Positions 21,456 through 31,402 are shown, numbered from the stretch's first letter. The stretch is DNA of 32,406 nucleotides from Mycobacterium attenuatum (GCF_900566085.1 NZ_UPHT01000176.1:1-32406), one strand, 5' to 3'. Program-made: numbers and translations. The notes: a model not told the origin generated them from the sequence alone.

Positions 21456-22651
21456 TGCGGAGTGAGGCGTGCATCCTGCACGCGGACCTGGATTCGTTCT
21501 ATGCCTCCGTCGAGCAGCGCGACGACCCTGCATTGCGGGGCCGCCCGGTGATCGTCGGCGGCGGGGTTGTGCTGGCCGCCAGCTACGAGGCCAAAGCCTA
21601 CGGGGTGCACACCGCCATGGCCGGCGCTCAGGCGCGACGGCTGTGTCCGCAGGCCAAGGTGGTGCCGCCGCGGATGAGCGCCTACAGCCGGGCCAGTGAT
21701 GCCGTGTTCGAAGTGTTTCGGCGCTGCACTCCGGTAGTGGAGCCGCTCTCGGTGGACGAGGCGTTCCTCGATGTCGGCGGGCTGCGCCGGCTCTGCGGCG
21801 CCCCGGTCGAGATCGCGGCGCAGCTGCGTGCCGACGTGCGCAAGTACGTCGGCCTGCCGATTACCGTCGGAGTGGCCCGGACGAAATTTCTCGCCAAAGT
21901 CGCCAGCCAGGAAGCCAAGCCCGACGGATTGCTCCTGGTCCCGCCGGATCAGGAACTGGCATTCCTGCATCCCCTGCCGGTGCGCCGGTTGTGGGGTGTG
22001 GGCGCGGCGACCGCCGACAAGCTGCACGGGCACGGCATCCACACCGTCGCCGAGGTCGCCGAGCTCAGTGAGTCGGCACTGGCGTCGATGCTCGGTGGGA
22101 TGATGGGCCGGCAGCTGTATGCCTTGTCCCGCAATCTCGACCGCCGCCGGGTGATCACCGGCGTGCGCCGCCGCTCGGTCGGCGCCCAACGAGCGCTGGG
22201 GCGCGCCGGCAACAGCATGTCGCCCGCCGAGATCGACGCGGTGGTGGTCACCCTGGTCGACCGGATCACCGGACGGATGCGGGCTGCCGGGCGTACTGGC
22301 CGAACGGTGGTGTTGCGCCTACGCTTTGCCGACTTCAGCCGCGCCAGCCGGTCGCACACGTTGCCCTGGGCGACGGCGTCGACGCAGCCGATCCTCACTG
22401 TGGCGCGCCAGCTCGTTGCGTCGGCCGCGCCAGACGTCGCACAACGCGGGTTGACGTTGGTCGGTTTTGCGGTGTCGGGGATCGACGGCGACGGTGCCGA
22501 GCAGCTGATGCTGCCGTTCGAGGGCAAACCACCAGAGGTACTGGACCAGGCGATCGACCAGATCCGGCGTCGCTTCGGCAAGTCGGCGCTGACCCGCGCG
22601 GTGTTGATGGGTCATGATCCGGGCCTGGAGATGCCGCGTTTACCGGATTGA
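21449..22651 (+). CDS. dinB: Y-family DNA polymerase IV, DinB3-type
   Basis: Translesion DNA polymerase. The ATG at 21449 gives 400 residues; a GTG two codons later is possible. The N-terminal DLDSFYASVE carries catalytic D13 and Y18 as the ribonucleotide steric gate, and SVDEAFLDV carries catalytic D103 and E104. A helix-hairpin-helix region (VRRLWGVGAATADKL) and the little-finger domain follow. QLMLPFEG near the C-terminus resembles a beta-clamp-binding motif. The family lacks proofreading. Its position beside ethR and the PHP gene corresponds, from memory, to M. smegmatis dinB3 and has no counterpart at this site in M. tuberculosis. Its 3' end overlaps the convergent PHP gene by 12 bases. 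Confidence 0.92.
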   Translation: MFVRSEACILHADLDSFYASVEQRDDPALRGRPVIVGGGVVLAASYEAKAYGVHTAMAGAQARRLCPQAKVVPPRMSAYSRASDAVFEVFRRCTPVVEPLSVDEAFLDVGGLRRLCGAPVEIAAQLRADVRKYVGLPITVGVARTKFLAKVASQEAKPDGLLLVPPDQELAFLHPLPVRRLWGVGAATADKLHGHGIHTVAEVAELSESALASMLGGMMGRQLYALSRNLDRRRVITGVRRRSVGAQRALGRAGNSMSPAEIDAVVVTLVDRITGRMRAAGRTGRTVVLRLRFADFSRASRSHTLPWATASTQPILTVARQLVASAAPDVAQRGLTLVGFAVSGIDGDGAEQLMLPFEGKPPEVLDQAIDQIRRRFGKSALTRAVLMGHDPGLEMPRLPD

Positions 22652-23647
22652 CGCCCATTCCAGCAACTGTTCGGCTGGCCACGTGTTGATGATCCGGTCC
22701 GCCGGCACGCCGGCATCCAGCGCACGCTGGGCGCCGTAGCCAAGGAAATCCAGCTGGCCGGGCGCGTGCGCGTCGCTGTCGATGCTGAACATGCAGCCGA
22801 TCTCGAACGCGAAGTTGAGCAGCCGCGTCGGCGGATCGCGGCGTTCGGGCCGCGAGTTGATCTCCACCGCGGTGCCGTGATCACGGCAGGCGGTGAACAC
22901 CGCCTCCGCGTCGAATGTGGACTCCGGCCGGATACCCCGATTGCCGGAGACCAGGCGGCCCGTGCAATGGCCCAGCACGTCGACGTGACCGTTGCACACC
23001 GCGCGGATCATCCGCCGCGTCATTGCGGCCGCATCCATCGCCAGCTTCGAGTGGACGCTGGCCACCACGATGTCGAGCCGGTCCAGCAGGTCCGGTTCCT
23101 GGTCCAGACTTCCGTCTTCCAGGATGTCGACCTCGATGCCGGTGAGGATGCGCATCGGGGCGAACTTGTCGCGCAGTTCGTCGATCACGTCGAGCTGCTC
23201 GCGCAACCGGTCCGGAGACAGGCCGTTGGCAATCGTCAGCCGCGGCGAATGGTCGGTCAACGCGCAGTATTCATGGCCCAGCGCCGCGGCGGTGGCCATC
23301 ATCTCCTCGATCGGCCCCGAGCCGTCGGACCAGTTCGAATGTAGGTGTAGATCGCCCCGTAGCGCGGCGCGCACCTCGCCCCCGCCGAGATCCTCAGCAG
23401 CAGTTCGCAATTCAGCGAGGAGGTCGGGTTCCCGGCCGGACCATGCCTGGTCGATGACCTTGGCGGTCTTGGGCCCGATGCCCGGCAACGACTGCCAGCT
23501 GTTTGCCTGGCCGTGCCGCTCGAGTGCAGCGTCGTCCAGTTTCTCGATAATGTCGGCGGCATTGCGGTATGCCATGACGCGCCGCGGGTCATGGCGGCTT
23601 CGGTCCTTGTAGTAGGCGATCTGGCGCAGCGCGGTTACCGGATCCAT
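22640..23647 (-). CDS. PHP-domain phosphoesterase with N-terminal helix-hairpin-helix (Rv3856c homologue)
   Basis: 335 residues, the recalled length of Rv3856c. The N-terminal part (about 1-85) has a PolX-like helical region with the hairpin LPGIGPKTAKVI that contacts DNA. The PHP domain (about 96-325) has all metal motifs: HLHSNWSDG, ALTDHSPR, GIEVDIL, ASVHSKL, DVLGHCTGR, and IDSDAHAPGQL. This is the arrangement of the C-terminal half of bacterial family X polymerases without the polymerase, so DNA end-processing or a histidinol-phosphatase-like activity are both conceivable. It directly abuts the upstream membrane gene (TAA followed at once by ATG), and is convergent with dinB. Confidence 0.9.
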   Translation of the reverse strand: MDPVTALRQIAYYKDRSRHDPRRVMAYRNAADIIEKLDDAALERHGQANSWQSLPGIGPKTAKVIDQAWSGREPDLLAELRTAAEDLGGGEVRAALRGDLHLHSNWSDGSGPIEEMMATAAALGHEYCALTDHSPRLTIANGLSPDRLREQLDVIDELRDKFAPMRILTGIEVDILEDGSLDQEPDLLDRLDIVVASVHSKLAMDAAAMTRRMIRAVCNGHVDVLGHCTGRLVSGNRGIRPESTFDAEAVFTACRDHGTAVEINSRPERRDPPTRLLNFAFEIGCMFSIDSDAHAPGQLDFLGYGAQRALDAGVPADRIINTWPAEQLLEWASIR

Positions 23648-24079
23648 TTACGTCAGCTGCCCTGCGATGAAGCCGGCGAAAACCACTGCGAATCCGCCTA
23701 TTTCGCCGAGAATGAGCAAGGTCATGCCCAGCCGTGCTCCCGATGCCGGAGGATCGAATTGGTTTTCGGTGTCACGCCGGGCCCCGTGCCAGATGTAGGT
23801 CCCGATCGCGGCGACGAAAAAGAACACCACCACCATCGCGGCCGTCAGGTTGACCCACGCCGGCCAGGCGCTGAGGTCGACGAAGACAGCGGTCAACAGC
23901 GTCGCAAATGCGTACAGCAGCGCCGCGCGATGCGCGATATCGACGTAGACGTGGGCCCGGCGCTGCTGGCTCACCATGATCTGGCGGTACTTCCACACCC
24001 CGAGGACAAGCGCCAGCAGGAAGATCAATCCGGCCGCCAGCAGGGTAAGTTTGGTGTCGATTCCGAGTGCGTAGCTCAT
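23648..24079 (-). CDS. Four-helix membrane protein (Rv3857c region homologue)
   Basis: 143 residues with four hydrophobic segments at about 10-29, 52-70, 77-97 and 117-138; loops are short and the helices carry few charges. I recall M. tuberculosis Rv3857c as a much shorter (about 64-residue) membrane protein, so this gene is longer than that annotation. No catalytic or transport motif is recognised. Its stop codon is adjacent to the PHP gene start with no intervening base, so both are probably one transcript. Function unknown. Confidence 0.8.
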   Translation of the reverse strand: MSYALGIDTKLTLLAAGLIFLLALVLGVWKYRQIMVSQQRRAHVYVDIAHRAALLYAFATLLTAVFVDLSAWPAWVNLTAAMVVVFFFVAAIGTYIWHGARRDTENQFDPPASGARLGMTLLILGEIGGFAVVFAGFIAGQLT

Positions 24080-24131
24080 CGTTCACCCGAGTCTAATTGC
24101 GCTTGTCGGGAGCGCGACTACCGTCGGGTTC

Positions 24132-24995
24132 ATGCGCTTCGCCTTCAAGACCGCACCGCAAAACACCACCTGGGCACAGCTGCTGGCGGTCTGGCGGGAA
24201 GCCGACGACATCGACATCTACGAGTCCGGGTGGACCTTCGATCACTTCTACCCGATCTTTTCCGACCCGAGCGGCCCGTGCCTGGAAGGCTGGACGACTC
24301 TGACCGCGCTCGCGCAGGCCACCGAGAGGCTGCGGCTGGGCACCATGGTCACCGGCATCCATTACCGGCACCCGGCGGTGCTGGCCAATATGGCCGCCAC
24401 CCTCGATATCATCTCCGACGGAAGGTTCGAATTGGGCATCGGCGCCGGCTGGAACGAGGAAGAGTCGGGCGCCTACGGAATCGAGCTTGGCAGCATCAAG
24501 CAACGCTTCGACAGGTTCGAGGAAGCGTGCGCGGTGCTCATCGGCTTGCTCAGCCAGGAGACCACCAACTTCGACGGCACGTACTACCAGCTCACGAACG
24601 CCCGCAACGAACCCAAGGGACCGCAGCGGCCGCATCCCCCGATCTGCATCGGCGGCAGTGGGGAAAAGCGCACTCTGCGGATCACCGCCCGCTATGCCCA
24701 GCACTGGAACTACGTCGGCGGTCCGCCCCAGGAGTTCGCCCGCAAACGTGACGTGCTCGCCGCACATTGCGCCGACATCGGCCGCGATCCGAAGGAGATC
24801 ACGCTGTCGGCCCACCTGCGCTTGGACCCGGAACGAAACTACGCGCAGATCATCGACAACGCCGCAGCACTGGCGGCTGAAGGATTGGACCTGGGAATCG
24901 TGTACATCGCACCGCCGCACGACCCCGCGGTTCTCCAGCCGCTGGCGGAGGCGATCCGGGAATCGGGGCTGCTTTCGGCGTCTGCACCCAGATAA
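24132..24995 (+). CDS. F420-dependent LLM-class oxidoreductase
   Basis: 287 residues, a single luciferase-like TIM barrel. Typical signatures are WREADDIDIYESGWTFDHF near the start, ATERLRLGTMVTGIHYRHPAVLANMAATLD, and SDGRFELGIGAGWNEEE. These belong to the actinobacterial F420-dependent branch (similar to Rv1855c-type proteins), which transfer hydride between F420 and an unknown small molecule; the flavin-dependent alternative is less likely in this genus. No signal peptide. The gene is divergent from the four-helix membrane gene and followed by a gap of 352 bases. I do not recall it at this place in M. tuberculosis. Confidence 0.87.
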   Translation: MRFAFKTAPQNTTWAQLLAVWREADDIDIYESGWTFDHFYPIFSDPSGPCLEGWTTLTALAQATERLRLGTMVTGIHYRHPAVLANMAATLDIISDGRFELGIGAGWNEEESGAYGIELGSIKQRFDRFEEACAVLIGLLSQETTNFDGTYYQLTNARNEPKGPQRPHPPICIGGSGEKRTLRITARYAQHWNYVGGPPQEFARKRDVLAAHCADIGRDPKEITLSAHLRLDPERNYAQIIDNAAALAAEGLDLGIVYIAPPHDPAVLQPLAEAIRESGLLSASAPR

Positions 24996-25347
24996 CAACT
25001 CGATATCGTCGAGCAAACTCTCTACACCGGAGTTGGTGCATGCATGTGCCGGTCACATCGCGAAGCGCAACAGCTCTTCGGCGGTGACCAGACGCTCGTG
25101 CTTCGCGGGAAACTCGTGGCTCTTTACCGGGTGGCGAAACCACGACCAGGCAATTCGTCCCATCCGTGACCGGGGTACTGGGTTGCTACGCACAGCGACA
25201 CTCCCTGCGATCGGATAACTCATAGCGGAGCTCCACAACGCATCGCTGTGACGGAGCCCACAGAGCCCCATTAGACACCCGACTTCTGGCAAACAGCGAG
25301 CGACGCGCCGAGCTATCAGCGGCGTGTTTCTGGTGTGACTGGTGTGG
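24996..25347. other. Non-coding gap between the LLM oxidoreductase and gltD
   Basis: No gene with convincing coding character is seen. CTCGA-N5-TCGAG (24999-25013) is a weak hairpin just after the oxidoreductase stop. An open frame on - at 25053-25292 (79 residues, ending LVTAEELLRFAM) has no recognisable family and may be a gene remnant. Next to gltD there is a 9-base direct repeat, CTGGTGTGA / CTGGTGTGG. Confidence 0.5.
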
Positions 25348-26814
25348 TTATTGAAGCGGGGCTGCGGTCGGCTTGATTGGGGCGGGAAGCGCGGTGGAAC
25401 CCATCAGATACCGGTCCACACCCGCGGCGGCGGCCCGGCCTTCGGCGATCGCCCACACGATCAATGACTGGCCACGACCCATGTCACCGGCCACGAAGAC
25501 TCCCGGCACCGCGGTTTCGTAGTCGTCGCCGCGCGCCACGTTTCCGCGTTCGGTGAACTCAACCCCGAGGTCGTCGAGCAGACCGGGCTTTTCCGGCCCG
25601 ACAAATCCCATCGCCAGCAAAACCAGATCCGCCTCCAGCTCGAAGTCCGAGCCTTCGACCTTGACGAACTTGCCGTCTCGCATGGCCACTTCGTGCGCCT
25701 TCAGCGCGGTCACGTGCCCGTCGACACCCACGAATTCCTCGGTGTTGACCGAAAACACCCGCTCGCCGCCCTCTTCGTGCGCAGCCGAGACCCGGTACAT
25801 CAGCGGGTACGTCGGCCACGGAGTCGAGGGCGCGCGGCTGTCCGGCGGGCGCGGCATGATTTCGAACTGGTGGACGTTGACCGCACCCTGGCGATGGGCG
25901 GTGCCCAGGCAGTCGGCCCCGGTGTCGCCGCCGCCGATGATGATGACCCTCTTGTCCTTGGCGGTAATCGGCGGCTGCCCGTCCGGTCCCAGGACGTCAT
26001 CGCCCTCCTGCACCCGATTGGCCCAGGGCAGGTACTCCATCGCCTGATGGATGCCGTCAAGATCCCGGCCGGGAACCGGGAGCTCACGCCAGGCGGTGGC
26101 GCCACCGGCCAGCACCACCGCATCGAACTCGGCGCGCAACTGATCGGCGGTGATGTCGACGCCGACGTTGACTCCGGCCCGGAACTCGGTCCCTTCGGCC
26201 CGCATCTGCTCCAGCCGCCGATCCAGGACACGCTTTTCCATCTTGAACTCGGGGATGCCGTAGCGCAGCAGGCCGCCGATCCGGTCCTCGCGCTCGAAGA
26301 CGGTCACGCTGTGACCGGCGCGGGTCAGCTGCTGTGCGGCGGCCAGCCCGGCCGGGCCGGAACCGACGACGGCAACGGTCTTGCCGGTCAGCGTGTGCGG
26401 CGGCAACGGCTCGACGTAGCCTTCATCGAAGGCATTGTCGATGATCTCCAGCTCGATCTGCTTGATGGTCACCGGATCCTGGTTGATGCCCAGCACACAC
26501 GCGGGCTCACACGGCGCCGGACACAGCCGGCCGGTGAAGTCGGGGAAGTTGTTGGTGGCGTGCAGCCGTTCGATCGCGTCGCCCCACCGGCCCCGGCGCA
26601 CCAGGTCATTCCATTCCGGAATCAAGTTGCCCAAAGGACAACCGTTGTGGCAGAACGGAATACCGCAGTCCATACAACGAGTCGCCTGTTGCCGCAGCGT
26701 CTCGTTGTCGAATTCCTCGTAGACCTCTTTCCAGTCGCGCAGGCGCAACGGAACAGGGCGTCGCTTCGGCAACTTCCGGTGTGTGTATTTGAGGAAGCCC
26801 GTCGGATCAGCCAT
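25348..26814 (-). CDS. gltD: Glutamate synthase (NADPH) small subunit
   Basis: Transfers electrons from NADPH through FAD to the large subunit for glutamate formation from glutamine and 2-oxoglutarate. 488 residues from the ATG at 26814, matching the recalled M. tuberculosis length; the longer frame to 26844 lies within gltB. The N-terminal region has two Cys clusters for [4Fe-4S] centres, CMDCGIPFCHNGCP and CPAPCEPAC. The FAD site is VVGSGPAGLAAA and the NADPH site is IIGGGDTGADCLG. The start overlaps the end of gltB by 8 bases, so translation is coupled. Confidence 0.97.
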   Translation of the reverse strand: MADPTGFLKYTHRKLPKRRPVPLRLRDWKEVYEEFDNETLRQQATRCMDCGIPFCHNGCPLGNLIPEWNDLVRRGRWGDAIERLHATNNFPDFTGRLCPAPCEPACVLGINQDPVTIKQIELEIIDNAFDEGYVEPLPPHTLTGKTVAVVGSGPAGLAAAQQLTRAGHSVTVFEREDRIGGLLRYGIPEFKMEKRVLDRRLEQMRAEGTEFRAGVNVGVDITADQLRAEFDAVVLAGGATAWRELPVPGRDLDGIHQAMEYLPWANRVQEGDDVLGPDGQPPITAKDKRVIIIGGGDTGADCLGTAHRQGAVNVHQFEIMPRPPDSRAPSTPWPTYPLMYRVSAAHEEGGERVFSVNTEEFVGVDGHVTALKAHEVAMRDGKFVKVEGSDFELEADLVLLAMGFVGPEKPGLLDDLGVEFTERGNVARGDDYETAVPGVFVAGDMGRGQSLIVWAIAEGRAAAAGVDRYLMGSTALPAPIKPTAAPLQ

Positions 26815-29800
26815 GCGCGGCCGCCATGATCGCCTTGTCCACATCCACTCCGTCGCGCTCGGCTTCAGTGATGGCCTGCAGCACCCGCTTGTAGTCGCGG
26901 GGCATCACCTTGACGAAATGCCGCTGCTGCCCATGCCATTCGGCCAGAATGCGCTGGCCGACCGGGGAATCGGTGGCATCGACGTGCGCCGCGATGATGC
27001 CCTGCAGGAAGTCCGCATCATAAGTGTCGACCGTCTCGACGTCGACCATCTCGGTATTGAGGTTTTCGGGTAGTTCGCCGTGCGGGTCGTACACATAGGC
27101 GATCCCGCCGGACATACCGGCCGCGAAGTTTCGCCCGGTGCGACCCAAGATGACCACGCGGCCACCGGTCATGTACTCGCACCCGTGATCACCGACACCC
27201 TCGACCACGGCATGCGCGCCCGAGTTGCGGACCGCGAACCGTTCACCGACCACGCCACGCAGGAAAACCTCGCCACTGGTGGCGCCGAACAGGATCACGT
27301 TGCCACCGATGATGTTGTCCTCGGCGACATAGTCCGGCGGCGCATTGTCCGACGGCCGCACCACGATCCGGCCACCGGACAGTCCCTTGCCCACGTAATC
27401 GTTGGCGTCCCCGTAGATGCGCAATGTAATCCCCTTGGGCACAAACGCGCCGAAACTGTTACCGGCGGACCCCTCGAACGTGATGTCGACAGTGCCGTCC
27501 GGCAAGCCTTGGCCGCCATAGGCTTTCGTCACCTCGTGACCGAGCATGGTGCCCACTGTGCGGTTGACGTTGCTGATTGTCGTCGAAAATCGGACCGGCT
27601 TGCCGGAATCCAAAGCCTCGCGACTCATCACGATCAACTGCTGATCGAGCGCCTTGTCCAGGCCATGGTCCTGGCGCGAGCTGCAATACAGGTCCTGGTT
27701 CATGAACGCCGACTCGGGCTCATGCAGCACCGGCGTCAGGTCCAGGCGGTGGGCTTTCCAGTGCGCCCGCGCCAGCGTGGTGTCCAACGACCCCACCTGG
27801 CCGACGGCTTCGTTGAAGGTACGGAAACCCAACTGCGCCATGTATTCCCGGACTTCTTCGGCGATGAACGTGAAGAAGTTCTCGACGAACTCCGGTTTGC
27901 CGGTAAACCGTTCCCGCAACACCGGGTTCTGGGTGGCCACTCCGACCGGGCAGGTGTCCAGATGGCACACCCGCATCATGATGCAACCGGCCACCACCAG
28001 CGGCGCGGTGGAAAATCCGAATTCCTCGGCGCCCAGCAGCGCGGCGATCATCACGTCGCGGCCGGTCTTGAGCTGGCCGTCCACCTGAACCACGATCCGG
28101 TCACGTAACCCGTTAAGCAACAACGTCTGCTGGGTCTCGGCCAGACCAAGTTCCCACGGCGCGCCGGCATGCTTCATCGACGTCAGCGGGGTCGCACCGG
28201 TACCGCCGTCGTGGCCCGAAATCAGGACCACATCAGCGTGCGCCTTGGAGACACCCGCGGCCACCGTGCCCACACCGTTTTCCGAGACCAGCTTGACGTG
28301 CACCCGCGCGGACGGGTTGGAATTCTTCAGGTCATAGATCAGCTGCGCCAGATCCTCGATGGAGTAGATGTCGTGGTGCGGCGGCGGTGAGATCAGGCCG
28401 ACCCCCGGGGTGGAGTGCCGGACTTCGGCCACCCACGGGTACACCTTGTGACCCGGAAGTTGGCCTCCCTCACCGGGTTTGGCGCCCTGAGCCATCTTGA
28501 TCTGGATGTCGGTGCAGTTGGTCAGGTAGTGCGAGGTGACGCCGAAACGCGCCGAGGCGACCTGCTTGACCGCGCTGCGACGCCAGTCCCCGTTGGGATC
28601 GCGCTCGAAACGCCGGACGTCCTCGCCGCCTTCACCGCTGTTGGACCGGCCGCCCAGCCGGTTCATCGCAATGGCGAGGGTCTCGTGTGCCTCCGCGGAG
28701 ATGGAGCCGTAGCTCATCGCCCCCGTCGCGAAGCGTTTGACGATTTCACTGGCCGGCTCGACCTCGTCGAGCGGCACCGGGGGCCGCACGCCCGCGCGGA
28801 ATTTGAGCAGACCACGCAATGACGCCATCCGCTCACTCTGGTCGTCGACCAGCCGGGTGTACTCCTTGAAGATCTTGTACTGACCGGTCCGGGTGGCGTG
28901 CTGCAGCTTGAACACCGTCTCGGGGTTGAACAGGTGGTATTCGCCTTCCCGGCGCCACTGGTACTCCCCACCCACTTCGAGCTCACGGTGGGCGCGCTCG
29001 TCCGGCCGGTTCAGGTAGGCCAGCGCGTGCCGGGTGGCCACGTCTGCGGCGATGTCATCCAGGGTGATGCCGCCGGTGGCACAGGTCAGCCCCGTGAAGT
29101 ACTCGTCGAGCACATCCTCGGAGATGCCGACGGCCTGGAACAGCTGCGCACCGGTGTAGGACGCCAGCGTCGAAATGCCCATCTTGGACATCACTTTCAG
29201 CACGCCCTTGCCTGCGGCCTTGATGTAATTGTTGAGCGCCTTCTTGCGGTCGATACCGTCGCCGAGGCCTTCCAAGGCACCCCGGTCGAGCATGTCTTCG
29301 ATCGACTCGAATGCCAGGTAGGGGTTGACCGCGGCGGCGCCGCAGCCCAGCAGCATCGCCATGTGGTGAACCTCGCGGGCGTCACCGGATTCCACCACCA
29401 GGCCCACATGGGTGCGGGTTCGTTCCCGCACCAGGTGGTGGTGCACACCAGCGACTGCCAGCAGGGACGGTATCGGCGCCATCTTCTCGTCGGAGCTGCG
29501 GTCGGACAGCACGATGATCCGCGCGCCGTCGGCAATGGCCGCCGATGCCTGAGCGCGCACGTCGGCCATGGCGGCGGCCAGCCCGCTGCCGCCCTCGGCC
29601 ACCGGGTACAGACAGCGAATGACCTTGGAGCGCATGCCATGCGGGCGTCCGTTGACCTCGGTGCCGGGATCGAGGTTGACCAGCTTGGCCAGCTCGTAAT
29701 TACGCAGAATCGGCTGGGGCAGCACGATCTGGTGGCACGAGTTCTCGTCCGGGTTCAGCAGGTCGCGCTCACCGCCGGTGGTGCCTTGCAGGCTGGTGAC

Positions 29801-31402
29801 CACCTCCTCGCGGATGGCGTCCAGCGGCGGATTGGTCACCTGGGCGAACAGCTGGTGGAAGTAGTCGTACAACATCCGGGGACGCCGGGACAGCACCGCG
29901 ATCGGCGTATCGGTGCCCATCGACCCGATGGGCTCAGCACCGGTCCGGACCATGGGCGCCACCAGCAAGTTCAGTTCTTCGTAGGTGTAGCCGAAGGTGA
30001 GCTGTCGCACGACCAGCCGGTCGTGTGGCATGCGCACGTATTTGCCTGCGGGCAGCGCGTCCAGCGGCACCAGGTTGCGGTCGAGCCATTCTTGATACGG
30101 GTGTTCGGCGGCCAGCTCGGCCTTGATCTCCTCGTCGGAGACGATGCGGCCCTGCGCGGTGTCGACCAGGAACATCCGGCCCGGCTGCAGGCGCATCCGG
30201 CGGACCACCGACGACGGGTCAAGGTCTAGCACCCCGGCCTCGGAGGCCATCACCACCAGGCCGTCGTCGGTAACCCAGATCCGTGATGGTCGCAGCCCGT
30301 TGCGGTCCAGCACCGCGCCCACGACGGTGCCGTCGGTGAACGTCATCGACGCCGGGCCATCCCACGGCTCCATCAACGAAGCGTGGTATTGGTAGAACGC
30401 CCGGCGCGCGGGGTCCATGCTCTCGTGGCGCTCCCACGCTTCGGGGATCATCATGAGCACCGCGTGGGCCAGGCTGCGGCCACCCAGATGCAGCAGCTCC
30501 AGGACCTCGTCGAAGCGGGCGGTGTCCGACGCACCGGGGGTGCAGATGGGAAACAGCTTCTGCACGTCGGCTTCCGACCCGAAAATGTCGGTTTTGATCA
30601 GCGCCTCGCGGGCGCGCATCCAGTTCTCGTTGCCGGTGACGGTGTTGATCTCGCCGTTGTGAGCGATGCGCCGGAACGGGTGCGCCAGCGGCCAGGACGG
30701 GAAGGTGTTGGTGGAGAACCGCGAGTGCACGATACCTAGCGCGCTGGTCAGCCGATCATCTTGCAGATCGAGGTAGAACGCCTTGAGCTGCGGGGTGGTG
30801 AGCATGCCCTTGTAGACCAGCGTCTGCCCCGACAAGCTGGGGAAGTAGACGGTTTCGCGGCCGGGGCCGTCCTGGCCGGGGCCTTTGGTGCCGAGTTCGT
30901 GTTCGGCGCGTTTGCGAATCACATAGGCTCGTCGCTCCAGCGTCATGCCAGAAGCGCCGACCATGAACACCTGCCGGAAGGTCGGCATCGCATCGCGGGA
31001 CAACGCACCCAGCGACGAGTCGTCAGTGGGCACATTTCGCCAGCCCAGCACCTGCAAACCCTCGGCCTCGGCGATCTTCTCCACCGCTGCACAGGCCGCC
31101 GACGCATCCTTGGACGACTGCGGCAAGAAGGCGATACCGGTGGCGTAACTGCCCGCAGCGGGCAATTCGAAGTCGACGACTTCGCGCAGGAACGTATCCG
31201 GAACTTGGATCAGAATGCCCGCGCCGTCACCGCTGCGCGGTTCGGCTCCGGCTGCACCGCGATGTTCGAGGTTCAGCAGCGCAGTGATCGCCTTGTCCAC
31301 AATGTCGCGGCTACGCCGGCCGTGCATGTCGACGACCATGGCTACCCCGCACGAATCGTGTTCGAATGCGGGGTTGTAGAGCCCGACGCGCTTGGGCGCC
31401 AT
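26807..31402 (-). CDS. gltB: Glutamate synthase (NADPH) large subunit
   Basis: Releases ammonia from glutamine and channels it to 2-oxoglutarate, making two glutamates. 1531 residues from the ATG at 31402 (MAPKRVG); an in-frame GTG two codons upstream is possible. The type-2 amidotransferase nucleophile is C18 after a short propeptide (EHDSCGVAM). The glutaminase domain (to about 430), a central domain, and the FMN/synthase domain follow; CIMMRVCHLDTCPVG (about residues 1138-1152) holds the three Cys of the [3Fe-4S] cluster. The Gly-rich GXGXG beta-helix domain closes the protein (KGLSGGRIVV, GFAVRNSG-type repeats). It is the first gene of the gltBD operon, under promoter DNA in the 31403-32096 gap. 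Confidence 0.97.
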   Translation of the reverse strand: MAPKRVGLYNPAFEHDSCGVAMVVDMHGRRSRDIVDKAITALLNLEHRGAAGAEPRSGDGAGILIQVPDTFLREVVDFELPAAGSYATGIAFLPQSSKDASAACAAVEKIAEAEGLQVLGWRNVPTDDSSLGALSRDAMPTFRQVFMVGASGMTLERRAYVIRKRAEHELGTKGPGQDGPGRETVYFPSLSGQTLVYKGMLTTPQLKAFYLDLQDDRLTSALGIVHSRFSTNTFPSWPLAHPFRRIAHNGEINTVTGNENWMRAREALIKTDIFGSEADVQKLFPICTPGASDTARFDEVLELLHLGGRSLAHAVLMMIPEAWERHESMDPARRAFYQYHASLMEPWDGPASMTFTDGTVVGAVLDRNGLRPSRIWVTDDGLVVMASEAGVLDLDPSSVVRRMRLQPGRMFLVDTAQGRIVSDEEIKAELAAEHPYQEWLDRNLVPLDALPAGKYVRMPHDRLVVRQLTFGYTYEELNLLVAPMVRTGAEPIGSMGTDTPIAVLSRRPRMLYDYFHQLFAQVTNPPLDAIREEVVTSLQGTTGGERDLLNPDENSCHQIVLPQPILRNYELAKLVNLDPGTEVNGRPHGMRSKVIRCLYPVAEGGSGLAAAMADVRAQASAAIADGARIIVLSDRSSDEKMAPIPSLLAVAGVHHHLVRERTRTHVGLVVESGDAREVHHMAMLLGCGAAAVNPYLAFESIEDMLDRGALEGLGDGIDRKKALNNYIKAAGKGVLKVMSKMGISTLASYTGAQLFQAVGISEDVLDEYFTGLTCATGGITLDDIAADVATRHALAYLNRPDERAHRELEVGGEYQWRREGEYHLFNPETVFKLQHATRTGQYKIFKEYTRLVDDQSERMASLRGLLKFRAGVRPPVPLDEVEPASEIVKRFATGAMSYGSISAEAHETLAIAMNRLGGRSNSGEGGEDVRRFERDPNGDWRRSAVKQVASARFGVTSHYLTNCTDIQIKMAQGAKPGEGGQLPGHKVYPWVAEVRHSTPGVGLISPPPHHDIYSIEDLAQLIYDLKNSNPSARVHVKLVSENGVGTVAAGVSKAHADVVLISGHDGGTGATPLTSMKHAGAPWELGLAETQQTLLLNGLRDRIVVQVDGQLKTGRDVMIAALLGAEEFGFSTAPLVVAGCIMMRVCHLDTCPVGVATQNPVLRERFTGKPEFVENFFTFIAEEVREYMAQLGFRTFNEAVGQVGSLDTTLARAHWKAHRLDLTPVLHEPESAFMNQDLYCSSRQDHGLDKALDQQLIVMSREALDSGKPVRFSTTISNVNRTVGTMLGHEVTKAYGGQGLPDGTVDITFEGSAGNSFGAFVPKGITLRIYGDANDYVGKGLSGGRIVVRPSDNAPPDYVAEDNIIGGNVILFGATSGEVFLRGVVGERFAVRNSGAHAVVEGVGDHGCEYMTGGRVVILGRTGRNFAAGMSGGIAYVYDPHGELPENLNTEMVDVETVDTYDADFLQGIIAAHVDATDSPVGQRILAEWHGQQRHFVKVMPRDYKRVLQAITEAERDGVDVDKAIMAAAHG

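Noticed and set aside
25053..25292. 79-residue open frame on - between the LLM oxidoreductase and gltD
   Set aside because: No Shine-Dalgarno or family seen; kept only as a possible remnant in the gap description.
26835..26843. TTGTCCACA (M. tuberculosis-type DnaA box) in gltB, with a second at 31293-31301
   Set aside because: Both encode Val-Asp-Lys in conserved protein stretches and stand alone, so codon use explains them; unlike the non-coding cluster at 10924.
27080..28108. 342-residue open frame on + inside gltB, and similar ones at 28898-30229 and 25693-26829
   Set aside because: Antisense to conserved glutamate synthase domains, with no recognisable motif of their own.
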